From: Cryptomeria japonica
Lineage: Eukaryota > Streptophyta > Pinopsida > Cupressales > Cupressaceae
Direction: 5' to 3'
Length of the DNA stretch: 64,000 bases
Assembly: GCF_030272615.1 (NCBI RefSeq)
Contig: NC_081408.1
Location: 763,798,173-763,862,172 of the forward strand
The stretch's first letter is position 1; every line of letters begins with the position of its first letter. Position numbers and translations under genes: made by a program. Below the pieces are notes generated by a model. The model was not told the DNA's origin. It worked only from the letters and a program-made list of their open reading frames with translations, and did no database searches. This document shows, piece by piece, positions 34,862-46,447 of the stretch.

Positions 34862-37489
34862 TGATGCACGCTAAAAAGGACACAAGAGAACACAAGTTCA
34901 AACATTAGTATGTTAGTGACACAAACAAAAGACAAACGAACCTATGATCCTAAACATGCATATCAAGAGAGATATAAAGAAAATAATGAAAAGCATACAA
35001 AAATGAAGGAAGGAAATAAAACCCCCAAGATTCTCTCCAACATGCTCATAGTTGTTCCTCCCTTGTTCCTCTCCTCTCCAATTTCCACATGAGTATAGCC
35101 CTCATATTTTTGCACTATTATGGATGTCTTATGGAGATTCAAGGTTATGAAAATGACTAATTATGTAAATGCAACAAGATAAATATAAAAAAGCCTAATT
35201 AATCTATGTTAATTTTATCCAAAATAACAAAGGAAAGTGCTCCTAAAATGCTCTCTGAAAAATTGGTATAAGTTTGATGCATACAAGATTTCTGAATCTA
35301 ATGAAGAAGGAATGGGCTCTATTTATAGGAAAAACATGGCAATGGATGGTTGAGATTGAGTTTAATCTCAACAAGGGTTAGGATTGATGGGTTTATGATC
35401 CATGTGAAGGCTTTCAACTCAATCCCAGGATGACAAATGTCAACATGAGATGGCTTGAGAGGAGAGAGAAAAAGCATTAAATGCTTGAGATGACTTGAAG
35501 GTTACCTTAGGAGGTAAGGTTTAGGCTTGATTTGAATGAATAAAGCTTATATCCAATGAATAATGCCTTTATCTAATGGACAAACTCTTATGCAAGAGTT
35601 AGTGGGGATAACCATGGTCAAAGCAATGAATGCTTGAAGAGACACATGAGTTAAATGAGAGTTGAGTTAGAGGGAAAGTCTCTAACCATGTGGGTGAGTT
35701 GAGTTTAACCATTAATGGTCATGTAAGAGCCACAAATGGTTTGGAAGACTTTAGGGGTTAACTTGTTGAAGACATAAAAGCCTTTAATGCTTTTCAAAGA
35801 CTTTGAGGCTTTGAGAAGTGACTCCAAGTTGCTTAGGAATGTGACAATAATTAGGGAGGGTAATTAGGCTAATTAAGAATGGTTTAGAAGAATTTAGAAT
35901 GGGTTAGAAGAGTCTAGAATGGGTTAGAAGAGTCTAGTGGGTTTGGTGGGTGAGAGAAAATAGGATTTTAATTAAAATAAAATTACTTTATTTCAACCAA
36001 AATTGTACAACTTGCATTTGTAGGATAATGCAAATGGGGGGTAGTTTAGGGATTTAAATAAATATTTTATTATTTATTTAAAAGAGGAAAGGGGTTAAAT
36101 TAAATAAATATGTTTTATTCATTTAATTGATTTAGAGTGTGGTTTAATGAATTGATTTAAATAAATTGAATAATTTATTTAGTTAATAGAAGAAGAGTTT
36201 GAGGATGAAATTAACTGATTATTGTGTTAGGTCCGACTAGGAAAGCTAATGTACTGAGAGGGGAGGGGTGAATCAGTACTTCAAAACTTTTCTCGAAAAA
36301 CAATTTTACTGATAAACAGAAACTAAGTATTGCTGATCTCATAAATATGTAATACTAAAGCATAATCATAGGAATAACATCCATAAGAATTTCACTCCAT
36401 AACACAAAGATTTTTGGTTACGCAGAAACTCTTGGTTAGAGAGAAAAACTGCGGTGGGGATGACACCCACAACTTCACTACTGCAGTAATCAAGATTGCT
36501 CGGTTAGAGCTACATGTTTAGCTATTTTTGATAGCTTACCCTATTAGGAGTATAAAGATCTTTAGATCTACCTTGCTAAAGGATTTTACAAACACTTTTA
36601 CAAAATGATGTACCTGGTTAAAGGCTTTACAATTTATAGACTTTATTAGAGTCTTTTACCCTATTAAAGGCTTCTAACACAACTTTAAATAATTCAATCA
36701 AAATATTTACAAAATATCTGCAACTTCACATCTGAAATGTTATAGCAGATTCTATGTGCTCAATATGAAATTACCTTGCTCATGGCATTCCTCGGTAATT
36801 GATAAATCTACTCGGTAACCAACTTCTGTATACTCTATCCCTTAAACTGTTCTTTGAAACCTTCTCGGTAACCTCTGAATATCTCCATCAATCTTCTTTC
36901 ATTACTATATCATCACATCATATCTTCTCTCATTATTTTTCATTTTCATCTCATACCATATTCTCAAATCATTCTGTTTATATAGATCTTTGAGATGGTG
37001 ATCTGTTCATGCTTCGATCATACAAACATGTTTTATTGAATGAATAAACATAGAAATTATTTCATTGGATATTATTCCTCAAAATCATACAAAATCTTTA
37101 AATACAATTTCCTATGTAATAACAGTTTCATCTTCTCAAATCTTGTAACACGTTTCACATGTGTGTCCAGGTTCATTGAATCTGGTAACACGTTTCCACT
37201 CGGTTTAGATTAACTCGATATACCTTCTTTGCTGCTCAGTAGACATATTAACTCAGTTCATAGCTTGGTGTATATCATCTCAGTGACTTGTCTCTCTTCT
37301 GTAACCAACACCGGTAGCCTTGGCATTTACCAACTGGACTACTCGGTAGTATAAACCGACTAGAGTATATAGGATGACTTTGGGTATAAAACTAATGAAA
37401 AATTAGTAAATAGCAACATATTGATGGTTAAATAATAAAATAAATAGTAAATATCCATTTAATTAAGTGGACATATTTATGTGACTACA
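34862..37489 (-). repeat. Solo gypsy LTR C, TSD AGTAT, itself interrupted
   Basis: On the minus strand it starts TGTAGTCACATAAATATG at 37,489 and ends TTTTTAGCGTGCATCA at 34,862, like LTR A (TGTATACACC ... TTTTTAGCATCACA) but clearly a different family. A TATA box CCTATAAATAG lies at about 35,320 in the same orientation. TSD AGTAT at 34,857-34,861 and 37,490-37,494. Without the nested solo LTR its length is about 1.43 kb. There is no partner LTR and no internal region. Confidence 0.88.
36225..37418 (-). repeat. Solo copia-type LTR nested in LTR C, TSD TATTG
   Basis: The plus strand starts TGTTAGGTCC and ends AGCAACA; on the minus strand it starts TGTTGCTATT and ends with GATTCACCCC ... CTCTCAG ... 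GGACCTAACA, the mark of the copia-type LTRs here. TSD TATTG at 36,220-36,224 and 37,419-37,423. Length 1,194 bp. Different family from copia 1 and 2. Confidence 0.92.
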
Positions 37490-39370
37490 AGTATAATGTC
37501 TTGTAACTCTCAGCCTCCCAGACCGCCTGGTGCATCATCTTCAGGGCAGCCTTCCTTGAAATAGATTCTCCTAACATCTGTACCTGTGTCTCGACCTATT
37601 GACACCTATCCCTGGTTGCATCTCTCTCTGCCATAAGAGAGGCCATCTGAGCCTCTACCTGAGAAATTTGAGCCTGCAACTGTGTCATTTGGACCTTTAG
37701 TTGGGCTATCTGGCAGTCCCTCTCTACTAGCCGACTCTCTAGCTATTGAACCTAACCCTGCAAGTCAGTAATCTAAGCCTGTTGTTGATGAGATTACATC
37801 CTAATGAGGATCCATAGTGGTGCCTTAGCCTATGGCTACTCAACCTGTGGTGCTCCTGTAGGTACTTGCTCAACCTAGGGAACCTCCTGCTCTGGGACCT
37901 GATGCCTCTGATCCACTGGACAGATGTCCTCTGTCTGACCACCAGGGTCATCTAATCCACATATACCTCTCTAATAGATCTATAACTGCTGGCTCCTGGA
38001 GTTCCTATCGATACCACTGCCCTTGCTTGGCCATCTCCCCCATCATCATCTCCTGCATCGTCATCTCCAACACCATGATCTCCTGCGTCTCCTCCGTATC
38101 CATCTCTATCATCTCCTCCATCTCTGCCATCATCTCCTCTATCTCTGCCATCAACTCCACCCCCACCTCCTCTCCCCCCACCATCCCTCAATCGTCTAGG
38201 AGCTCTGCGTTGTGGCCTCTTGTTGTCCTTATCTAGAACTGGCTTTGGCTCATCAGGACATGTCAACCTAGGAAACCTGTGTGCAGTAAAGTATACAACA
38301 TACTCAACTATCATCTCGCTATCTATCATACCTAGTAGATAATCCCAATCAAGTGGCCCTAATGATAGATACTTTGCACATGCTTGCTCATATAAAATAG
38401 AGGGCCCCCAAGAAGCCACATCCAGTCTCTTGTGAGAATAATGAGTTGTACCCTGTGGTATCCCGTGTATCCTGCCATACTGTCTCAACACCCCCATACA
38501 AAGGAATTGCTCGATAACATAAGGTGTAGATTCAATCAGGTATCGATTCGAGAATACATACAACATCTCCATTGAATCCTTAGGTCAGATCTCGTAATCT
38601 CTGTATGGTCTCCATATCACTGTATCCATATCATCTAGTGCCCATCACCAATACTCCAATTTGCCCAGCTTTTGCTGGACAATGATGCTTGGATATCCAT
38701 AAGCATAAGGCCTATCTACAGGTCTATCTTTGTCAGCCAATGGTCATGTGATAGGCAGGTGCTCCCAGGCCTATATCTGGAGAATTATCACCCCTGCTGA
38801 TAATCTGACCGATCCCTAGTACACAACTTAGTGCAAGTCATAATACAAATGGCCCAACATACATGATCCCCAAGCGAATCGAGTCCCCTGTGTCACCAAC
38901 TGCTCAATAAGATGGCCCCATCCAATGAATAATCCCTTTGACCCATGATCAGGACAAAGGAAACCCCTGATGAATCTGACCAGCATAGTAGGTAGTGTGG
39001 CGTAACCTGTATCTAGCATCTTCTACCAAGGAATGTCATATCCACCAATCTCATCATCATCGAATACTCTGTGAAGTGCATCTATCCCACCTTGCTCACT
39101 GAGATCATAATACACCATCTCGCCAATCATGGGGATGTGTAATATCTGATACACATCCTCGGGTGTCACTGTCATCTTGCCAGTCGGTAGGTGGAAAGTA
39201 TTGTGCTCACTGTGCCAACGTTCCGGTAGTGCTGTCAATAATCTTCGGTTAATCAAAGGCTAGGGAATATCGAGAAGGGAAGATAAACCACAACTATCGA
39301 TGTGGTCTCGCTCTGTCAGGATAAGGCGGGGTATCAGCATCCATGTCTTTAGGAAGTGCTCCCGAGACTG

Positions 39371-40809
39371 GATAACACTAAATTACTCTTGCAATCAAAT
39401 CAAATCATCATATCAGTTTCTCGATTTCTCTATCTATCAAATCAATCTATCTATTGGTCTATCTTGCTCACTTGAGATTTCTATCAAATCTTGTTGAGCC
39501 CCTATCAATGACGCTCATCTATCATGAGATCATTATCAATCTTATATCATTTGGCATGTAAATTGCGATAATCAAAACTAATCATCAAATTTCATCAATT
39601 AGGAGTATCTAATTTTATCTACCTAATCGAATCTATCTTACCCTATCAACATCGAAATCAAAAATCAAATCAAATTGATAGCATTTCATCGATTTTATAA
39701 AAAAATGTGATGTTTGGGGGTGTCAGAGGAGCGACAATTTTTTTTTATCGAAATCAAATAATCAATCACCAGCAAAATCCAAAATTGGAACATCGAGTCA
39801 TCAAATTCAACAATTGAAAAATCCAACATCACAAAGTCGTCAAAAATCAAATCAATAATCCAGTAATCGAAAAATCAATTCAAATAATCCCTTATTGCAA
39901 AAATCAAAAAATTTAATATTAAAAAAATCGGCAGCACCCGTTGTGGTGCCGCTGTGCCACCGTTCCCCCCAAAATGCAAAAAAATATATATATTTTTAAA
40001 AAGTGCGAAAAATTTAAAAAATCCACTGGAAACCCATTTTGAAATGCAAAAAACCCAATTCAAAAATGATTTGTTTTAAAAACCCACATGGGGGAAATGG
40101 AGAAAAACATTTTTTCTTCTTCTAAAACGAGCTAATTTTTTTCAAAAATCAAAACTAAAATTTAACAAAGCTGGGTTTTCTCGGAGTACGTATCGGTGGA
40201 TCGTAGGCTGCGGGATGCTCGTGTCACCTAACTCACTCAAATTTGTGCCAGTGGTAGGGGATCACCATTTTCCTCTTTTGGAGCAAATTTTCACACAACT
40301 CAACTGCACAAATGAAGAGTGGTAAAAAAGAAATTCACCTTTTTAAACTCGAGGTGGGGCATTTAAGTGGAATTTTTATGCCACTAATTTTTCATCAATT
40401 AATCAACTAATCAGCCTGACAAGGCAACGTTTTCAAATTTCTTATCGAGAAATGAATTAGATCAACTCTGAAAATATCTAAAAATCATAAAACCATTAAA
40501 AATATAAAAAATCGTAATTTTTTTCAAAAACAAAAACATTAACAAATCACGAAAAAATTCAAAAACATTGAAAAATTATCTGATTCATCTCCTGAGGGGG
40601 CATCCTTGCATCGTATTCTGTAAATCAATGTCTGGGGCATCATATCGAGATTTATCATCTCAAATCGAATCAATATCATATCAAAACCGAATCCGTATCG
40701 AAATCAAGATCGAATCCGCATCCTATCAAGACCAATATCAACAACATCATCAATAGAGTTTTTCTTTGAACCAACGCGTCGTCACACATCGCTTCAAAGA
40801 GGGGCAAAA
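39371..40809 (+). other. 3' untranslated end of element A with polypurine tract
   Basis: Non-coding, rich in ATC/AAT repeats (AATCAAATC). It ends with TTCAAAGAGGGGCAAAA (40,793-40,809), the polypurine tract directly before LTR A. The same tract precedes the LTRs at 43,086 and 63,027. The short ORFs at 39,875 and 40,568 are repeated unchanged 2,276 bp later and have no recognisable domain. Confidence 0.75.
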
Positions 40810-41852
40810 TGTATACACCTAAAAATGGTCTGAAGATAATTAATTAAATATGCAATTATTTAATTAACCCCCTTTCCGATTTAATTGAATTCACAAGCAA
40901 TTTGATTAATTTCCCTATTCATCTACTAGTAATAAGTCTACATGATTTATTTATATAGTTCATTTCATATCCCGTTTTGATTAATTAATCTATATTAATT
41001 AATCCTCCTCCCATTTAAATTCATTCTTCTAATCTCATAATTAGTTAAAATAAATCAAATCATGATTTGTTGGGATTAATTATCTTTTTCTAAATATTTG
41101 AATTTATAAATTTAAATTGAGGACATGGCTCCTAACTTTTAACCACCTAACCTAACCACCCCCTAACCTAACCCATTTTATCTATTCCTAGAGTCTAACT
41201 AACCCTATCCTCTTGTAGATCCTAACCTCTTTTATCCTAATCTCTTATGGGTTGGATATTCTCCCCTTGAGACACATGGCACTTTTGCCACATGTCTCCT
41301 CGCTTGGACACTTGCCCTCTTATGAGCAAGGTTCCTTGACACTTGTCACCATAGAGATGACAAGTGTCCCTTCCTCCAACCTCTTCTCCAACTTCCTCAA
41401 TCTTGATCCTTGATATCTTCAGATCAAATCTGGACCGTCGATTCTTTCCACCTTAGCTTTGGCCTTGGAATTCCTATAAATACCCTTCATTTTGGAGCAA
41501 TAAGGATCCCTTGCATTCATAGTTTTAGCATCATTACTATAGGCAATTTTATCTCAATCATCTAGCACAATTAGCATTTTAGATTAATCATGCGTACAAT
41601 CATGCATTTGATATCATTTTACTAATCATGAAGTAGCTACTCAACTCTTGAGTTGCCACTTTAGAGGTCATTGCTCCGCTGAGAGCCAACAATTATTCAA
41701 CCTTCAAGGTCCTCAAGAATAGAGGAGGATGGGACATCTCAAAGAAGTATTTGGTTTGGATTTTTTTAGCTTTCTATTTGCTTCGTAATTTCATTATGTT
41801 GTCTCATCTATGTGTATGCTTGCTTTCATTGAACTCTATTTTTAGCATCACA
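40810..41852 (+). repeat. LTR A, first 3' copy
   Basis: It starts TGTATACACCT and ends TTTTAGCATCACA, directly after a polypurine tract. TATA box at 41,475-41,482. Followed by a fragment of LTR B (to about 42,103). Confidence 0.9.
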
Positions 41853-43085
41853 TTATTGGTTATCTATCAGTACATTCTTCATATGCCATCTTCGAAGTTA
41901 CCAGTGCTTGTTTGAGAGAAAATCATCCACTACCAAGAACAGTGGAGTTAGGACACAATGAGGTGTAAATCATGGAAGGTATAATCTTGTTTATTTTATG
42001 TTACTTCATTAGTTGAAGTTAAGTTTCCTGTAGCTTTCATTTTTATATTTTATGATGGACTAACAAGTTTCAGGATATTTCTTTGGAGTTCAACTTTAGC
42101 CTCATCGCAAAGTCGTCAAAAATCAAATCAATAATCCAGTAATCGAAAAATCAATTCAAATAATCCCTTATTGCAAAAATCAAAAAATTTAATATTAAAA
42201 AAATCGGCAGCACCCGTTGTGGTGCCGCTGTGCCACCGTTCCCCCCAAAATGCAAAAAAATATATATATTTTTAAAAAGTGCGAAAAATTTAAAAAATCC
42301 ACTGGAAACCCATTTTGAAATGCAAAAAACCCAATTCAAAAATGATTTGTTTTAAAAACCCACATGGGGGAAATGGAGAAAAACATTTTTTCTTCTTCTA
42401 AAACGAGCTAATTTTTTTCAAAAATCAAAACTAAAATTTAACAAAGCTGGGTTTTCTCGGAGTACGTATCGGTGGATCGTAGGCTGCGGGATGCTCGTGT
42501 CACCTAACTCACTCAAATTTGTGCCAGTGGTAGGGGATCACCATTTTCCTCTTTTGGAGCAAATTTTCACACAACTCAACTGCACAAATGAAGAGTGGTA
42601 AAAAAGAAATTCACCTTTTTAAACTCGAGGTGGGGCATTTAAGTGGAATTTTTATGCCACTAATTTTTCATCAATTAATCAACTAATCAGCCTGACAAGG
42701 CAACGTTTTCAAATTTCTTATCGAGAAATGAATTAGATCAACTCTGAAAATATCTAAAAATCATAAAACCATTAAAAATATAAAAAATCGTAATTTTTTT
42801 CAAAAACAAAAACATTAACAAATCACGAAAAAATTCAAAAACATTGAAAAATTATCTGATTCATCTCCTGAGGGGGCATCCTTGCATCGTATTCTGTAAA
42901 TCAATGTCTGGGGCATCATATCGAGATTTATCATCTCAAATCGAATCAATATCATATCAAAACCGAATCCGTATCGAAATCAAGATCGAATCCGCATCCT
43001 ATCAAGACCAATATCAACAACATCATCAATAGAGTTTTTCTTTGAACCAACGCGTCGTCACACATCGCTTCAAAGAGGGGCAAAA

Positions 43086-44113
43086 TGTATACACCTAAAA
43101 ATGGTCTGAAGATAATTAATTAAATATGCAATTATTTAATTAACTCCCTTTCCGATTTAATTGAATTCACAAGCAATTTGATTAATTTCCCTATTCATCT
43201 ACTAGTAATAAGTCTACATGATTTATTTATATAGTTCATTTCATATCCCGTTTTGATTAATTAATCTATATTAATTAATCCTCCTCCCATTTAAATTCAT
43301 TCTTCTAATCTCATAATTAGTTAAAATAAATCAAATCATGATTTGTTGGGATTAATTATCTTTTTCTAAATATTTGAATTTATAAATTTAAATTGAGGAC
43401 ATGGCTCCTAACTTTTAACCACCTAACCTAACCACCCCCTAACCTAACCCATTTTATCTATTCCTAGAGTCTAACTAACCCTATCCTCTTGCAGATCCTA
43501 ACCTCTTATGGGTTGGATATTCTCCCCTTAAGACACATGGCACTTTTGCCACATGTCTCCTCGCTTGGACACTTGCCCTCTTATGAGCAAGGTTCCTTGA
43601 CACTTGTCACCATAGAGATGACAAGTGTCCCTTCCTCCAACCTCTTCTCCAACTTCCTCAATCTTGACCCTTGATATCTTCAGATCAAATCTGGACCGTC
43701 GATTCTTGCCACCTCAGCTTTGGCCTTGGAATTCCTATAAATAACCTTCATTTTGGAGCAATAAGGATCCCTTGCATTCATAGTTCTAGCATCATTACTA
43801 TAGGCAATTTTATCTCAATCATCTAGCACAATTAGCATTTTAGATTAATCATGCATACAATCATGCATTTGATATCATTTTACTAATCATGAAGTAGCTA
43901 CTCAACTCTTGAGTTGCCACTTTAGAGGTCATTGCTCCACTGAGAGCCAACAATTATTCAACCTTCAAGGTCCTCAAGAATAGAGGAGGATGGGACATCT
44001 CAAAGAAGTATTTGGTTTGGATTTTTTTAGCTTTCTATTTGCTTCATAATTTCATTATGTTGTCTCATCTATGTGTATGCTTGCTTTCATTGAACCATAT
44101 TTTTAGCATCACA
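43086..44113 (+). repeat. LTR A, second 3' copy, right border of element A
   Basis: Same start, end and TATA box (43,736) as the first copy. It is followed directly by GTATCGGTTATC, which matches LTR B (GTATCAGTTAAC), so the border of A lies here. Confidence 0.9.
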
Positions 44114-44368
44114 GTATCGGTTATCTATTAGTACATTCTTCATATGCCATCTTCGAAGTTACCAGTGCTTGTTTGAGAGAAAATCATTCACTACCAAGAT
44201 TAGTGGAGTTAGGACACAATGAGGTGTAAATCATGGAAGGTATAATTTTGTTTATTTTATGTTACTTCATTAGTTGAAGTTAAGTTTCCTGTAGCTTTCA
44301 TTTTTATATTTTATGATGGACTAACAAGTTTCAAGATATTTCTTTGGAGTTCAACTTTAGCCTCAACA
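44114..44368 (+). repeat. LTR B, right part of the interrupted 5' LTR
   Basis: The first 170 bp align with the 3' end of the left part and with 63,870-64,000 (CATTCTTCATATGCCATCTT, GGAGTTAGGACACAATGAGG). It ends GCCTCAACA four bases before the primer site of B, which fixes the LTR end. Confidence 0.85.
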
Positions 44369-44372
44369 TTTT

Positions 44373-44390
44373 TGGCACCCACCGTGGGGC
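44373..44390 (+). other. Primer binding site of element B
   Basis: TGGCACCCACCGTGGGGC. Same place and nearly the same sequence as in element A. Confidence 0.75.
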
Positions 44391-46447
44391 TGAGGCCTCA
44401 CACATATCCTTCTAATATCCTATCTAATTCTAGTAAAAATCAATTTAACCCATTTGTAATCCAGTTTCATGCCTATGTGAAATTTGGTAGTGCAATCATC
44501 TAATAGGTTAGTGCTTTTGTAAATGCATGTTAGTGCTTTTGTAATGCAGATTAGAGCTTTTGTAATGCAGGTTAGCACTTTTATAAATGCAGGTTAGTGC
44601 ATTTGTAACATAGGTTAGCACTTTTGTAACACAGGTTAGCGCTTTTGTAACATAGGTTAGCGCTTTTGTAACGCATGTTAGGGCTTTTGTAAATGCAAGT
44701 TTGCACTTTTGTAACACAGGTTATCACTTTTGCAGTGCAGGTTAGTGCTTTTATTTTCAAGGTAGCATTTTTATTATTCATTCAGGCATATGCTCTGCAT
44801 TGTCGAACACATGGTTTGTAAAAAATTACTAACTTATTTTCATGCAGGGTTGATTTGAGCAAATTTCATGCCTTTCCTCACTTAGCTAAATTAAGGGTTT
44901 TTCAAGTAAAATATAATATCTTGTTCATATAGTCTAACTAGGAGGATAATCAACAACATGCAACATGCATTTGAGTGTCTTCTTTAAAGTAGTTGCACAT
45001 GGATTTTAGAAGGCTTAAAATAAACCTTTGTCTTCTGTTGTTGAAGTAGTAGGCGAGTATGTTCTCACCCTCATACGGTGATCAGAAAACCAGACCTATT
45101 TTCTTCATGTGTAACCTTTAGAGGGCCTGCCTTCCCGAGATGCCTTGAGGGGGTCAGTGAGAGGGGAACAACCCAAGTGGAAACGGGTTAATACCGAGTC
45201 CTTCTGATCCACTCTAAATAAATGGTGTTTGTGACGATAGTCATAAACAAAATGTGATGATTAGTTCATATCGACACTATGTTTCTCCATAAACCCTATG
45301 GAGTGTAACCTTTATAGGCTAGGAACCAACTGTATTTACAGAGTGTAAAGTGCTGCATGTATGGCCACATGACCAAAAGCCCTTACTAAAATCATTTGGA
45401 TCTAGCTGCCGTAATCCTTCTAGTTGTTGGCACAAAAGGTCAGACCTCTAAAGCGGCTCACACACATACGGTTCTTAGTAGAGATATGAATTTTGCCATG
45501 GGGAGTTTTCATGGAAACTGGTGCTTGGTTGCCCCGGAGAAGTGAGTGTTGAGGGTGGAGCTAGTGGGTTCAAACACCTAAATATCTGCTTTGAATAGCA
45601 TAGCCTCGGGGGAAACCCCATGTGAGACTCAACAATTATTATCTCAGTCTACCTTAGGATCCGTGCTTGCTTGTGAATTTTGTTTTTTAAAACATTGTGT
45701 CTTTTGTGTCTACAAAAACGTTCTAAAAAATGGTCAAAAACTTGAAAAATCATCAGTCCGAATTTAGCAAAAAACTATCACAAGTCTTCAAACTAGTCAG
45801 ATAATTAGGTTACCAATCCAACAGGCTATTTCCAAAGGTTTTCATAAGCATAAAACATTCAACAAGTTAGTGATTCAACCATCTCAAGTGCAAAAACCAA
45901 CATCATTATTAGTTTCTCATAAGGATATATCAAATCCTTTATCACGAAACTTGATCATATCAACCTTTGTTCATTATCTTGGATATATCGTTCCTATTTG
46001 AACCTAGGTTATATCAAAATAAACATTGCACTCACATTGGAATCAAATAAACTTGTAAACCATCATATGCTTATATGACTTTTAAATATCGCCTTAAGAA
46101 ATGAAAACCCAATTATAAGGCTACTCTGAAGAGGATAAGATTATTGTATATCAATCACAAGATCTTGTTCAAACATAGGAAATTCCTACACCGTTTTCAT
46201 CACTATTTATGTGGTTATAGGACAGAATTTGACAGAGAACTTTTGCAAGCATGTGCCTTTCAACAACAAGACGCTTTATCACAACGCACTAAAAACAATG
46301 GTAAAATCAACAAAGCTTATCTTCCTAAATCAATAATCACTTATTGAGTTGTATTTAAAAGGTCAAAAATTGGGAAGTTTTCAAATCAATCACATGCCAG
46401 TTTGGACTAGAGCTCAATACGAGCAATTCAAAAAATAACAAAAAAAA
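44391..46447 (+). other. Untranslated leader of element B
   Basis: No gene. It contains a minisatellite (44,500-44,765) and the block at about 45,050-45,670 conserved with leader A, including the small hairpin TCACC ... GGTGA at 45,065-45,081. The ORF at 46,144-46,347 has no homologue in A. Confidence 0.7.
44500..44765 (+). repeat. Minisatellite in leader B (GGTTAGCGCTTTTGTAACA units)
   Basis: About twelve units of 20-22 bp such as GTTAGCGCTTTTGTAACATAG. The sequence is unrelated to the arrays in leader A, although the position in the element is the same. Confidence 0.88.

Larger units (their letters stand above)
34636..39370 (-). pseudogene. Antisense plant-mobile-domain gene carried by element A
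   Basis: On the minus strand, from about 39,370 leftwards, one frame reads the plant mobile domain (PMD, as in Arabidopsis MAIN/MAIL1): REHFLKTWMLIPRL, INRRLLTALPERWHSEHNTFHLPTG, MTVTPEDVYQILHIP, then ILQI.AWEHLP, YGYPSIIVQQKLGKLEYW, DTVIWRPYRDYEI and WGPSILYEQACAKYLSLGPLDWDYLLG to about 38,260. Stops interrupt it at about 39,023, 38,828, 38,819, 38,775 and others. A Gly/Asp-rich linker (38,010-38,240), a frameshift near 37,950 and a coiled coil (LQAQISQVEAQMASLMAERD, 37,480-37,760) follow. Then solo LTR C intervenes; past it the same frame continues with a Gln/Ser/Arg-rich tail to about 34,636. No start codon can be fixed. It may be a captured host gene used as an extra element ORF; PMD copies are known in transposons. 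Confidence 0.75.
15345..44113 (+). mobile_element. Giant Ty3/gypsy element A (Tat/Ogre type) nested in LTR B
   Basis: 5' LTR 15,345-16,358, primer site 16,364, a 2.8-kb leader, gag to integrase 19,166-26,219, a long 3' region with an antisense gene, polypurine tract, and LTR copies at 40,810-41,852 and 43,086-44,113. Subtracting nested copia 1, the solo LTRs and the 2,276-bp duplication leaves about 18 kb. Left flank GAGTC and right flank GTATC do not match, so the TSD is not confirmed; the third 267-bp unit of LTR B at the left border is truncated, so a small deletion there would explain it. The 5' LTR differs from the 3' copies at several percent of sites and by indels, so A is old. Confidence 0.75.
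39828..44378 (+). repeat. 2,276-bp tandem duplication (element A 3' end plus LTR A plus tail of LTR B)
   Basis: Units about 39,828-42,103 and 42,104-44,378; every matching position is offset by exactly 2,276 until indels in the LTR part. Each unit holds about 980 bp of A 3' untranslated region, LTR A, and about 250 bp of LTR B. The 980-bp part looks identical in both units, while the LTR parts differ at about twenty places, including a 16-bp indel. The junction reads GCCTCA/TCGCAAAG near 42,104. Confidence 0.9.

Noticed and set aside
38027-38236. Plus-strand ORF rich in Ile and Ser
   Set aside because: It is the complement of the Gly/Asp-rich linker of the antisense PMD gene.
39875-43032. 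Two identical pairs of 62-codon ORFs (39,875/42,151 and 40,568/42,844)
   Set aside because: Identical only because they lie in the 2,276-bp duplication; no domain, A+T-rich untranslated region.
40810-44368. A separate LTR family of about 1,290 bp made of LTR A plus the 250-bp tail
   Set aside because: The tail matches LTR B and leads to the B primer site, and the 5' LTR of A ends without it, so an insertion of A in LTR B explains it better; not fully excluded.
44508-44781. Minus-strand ORFs with repeated TCVTKAL
   Set aside because: Shadow of the leader B minisatellite.
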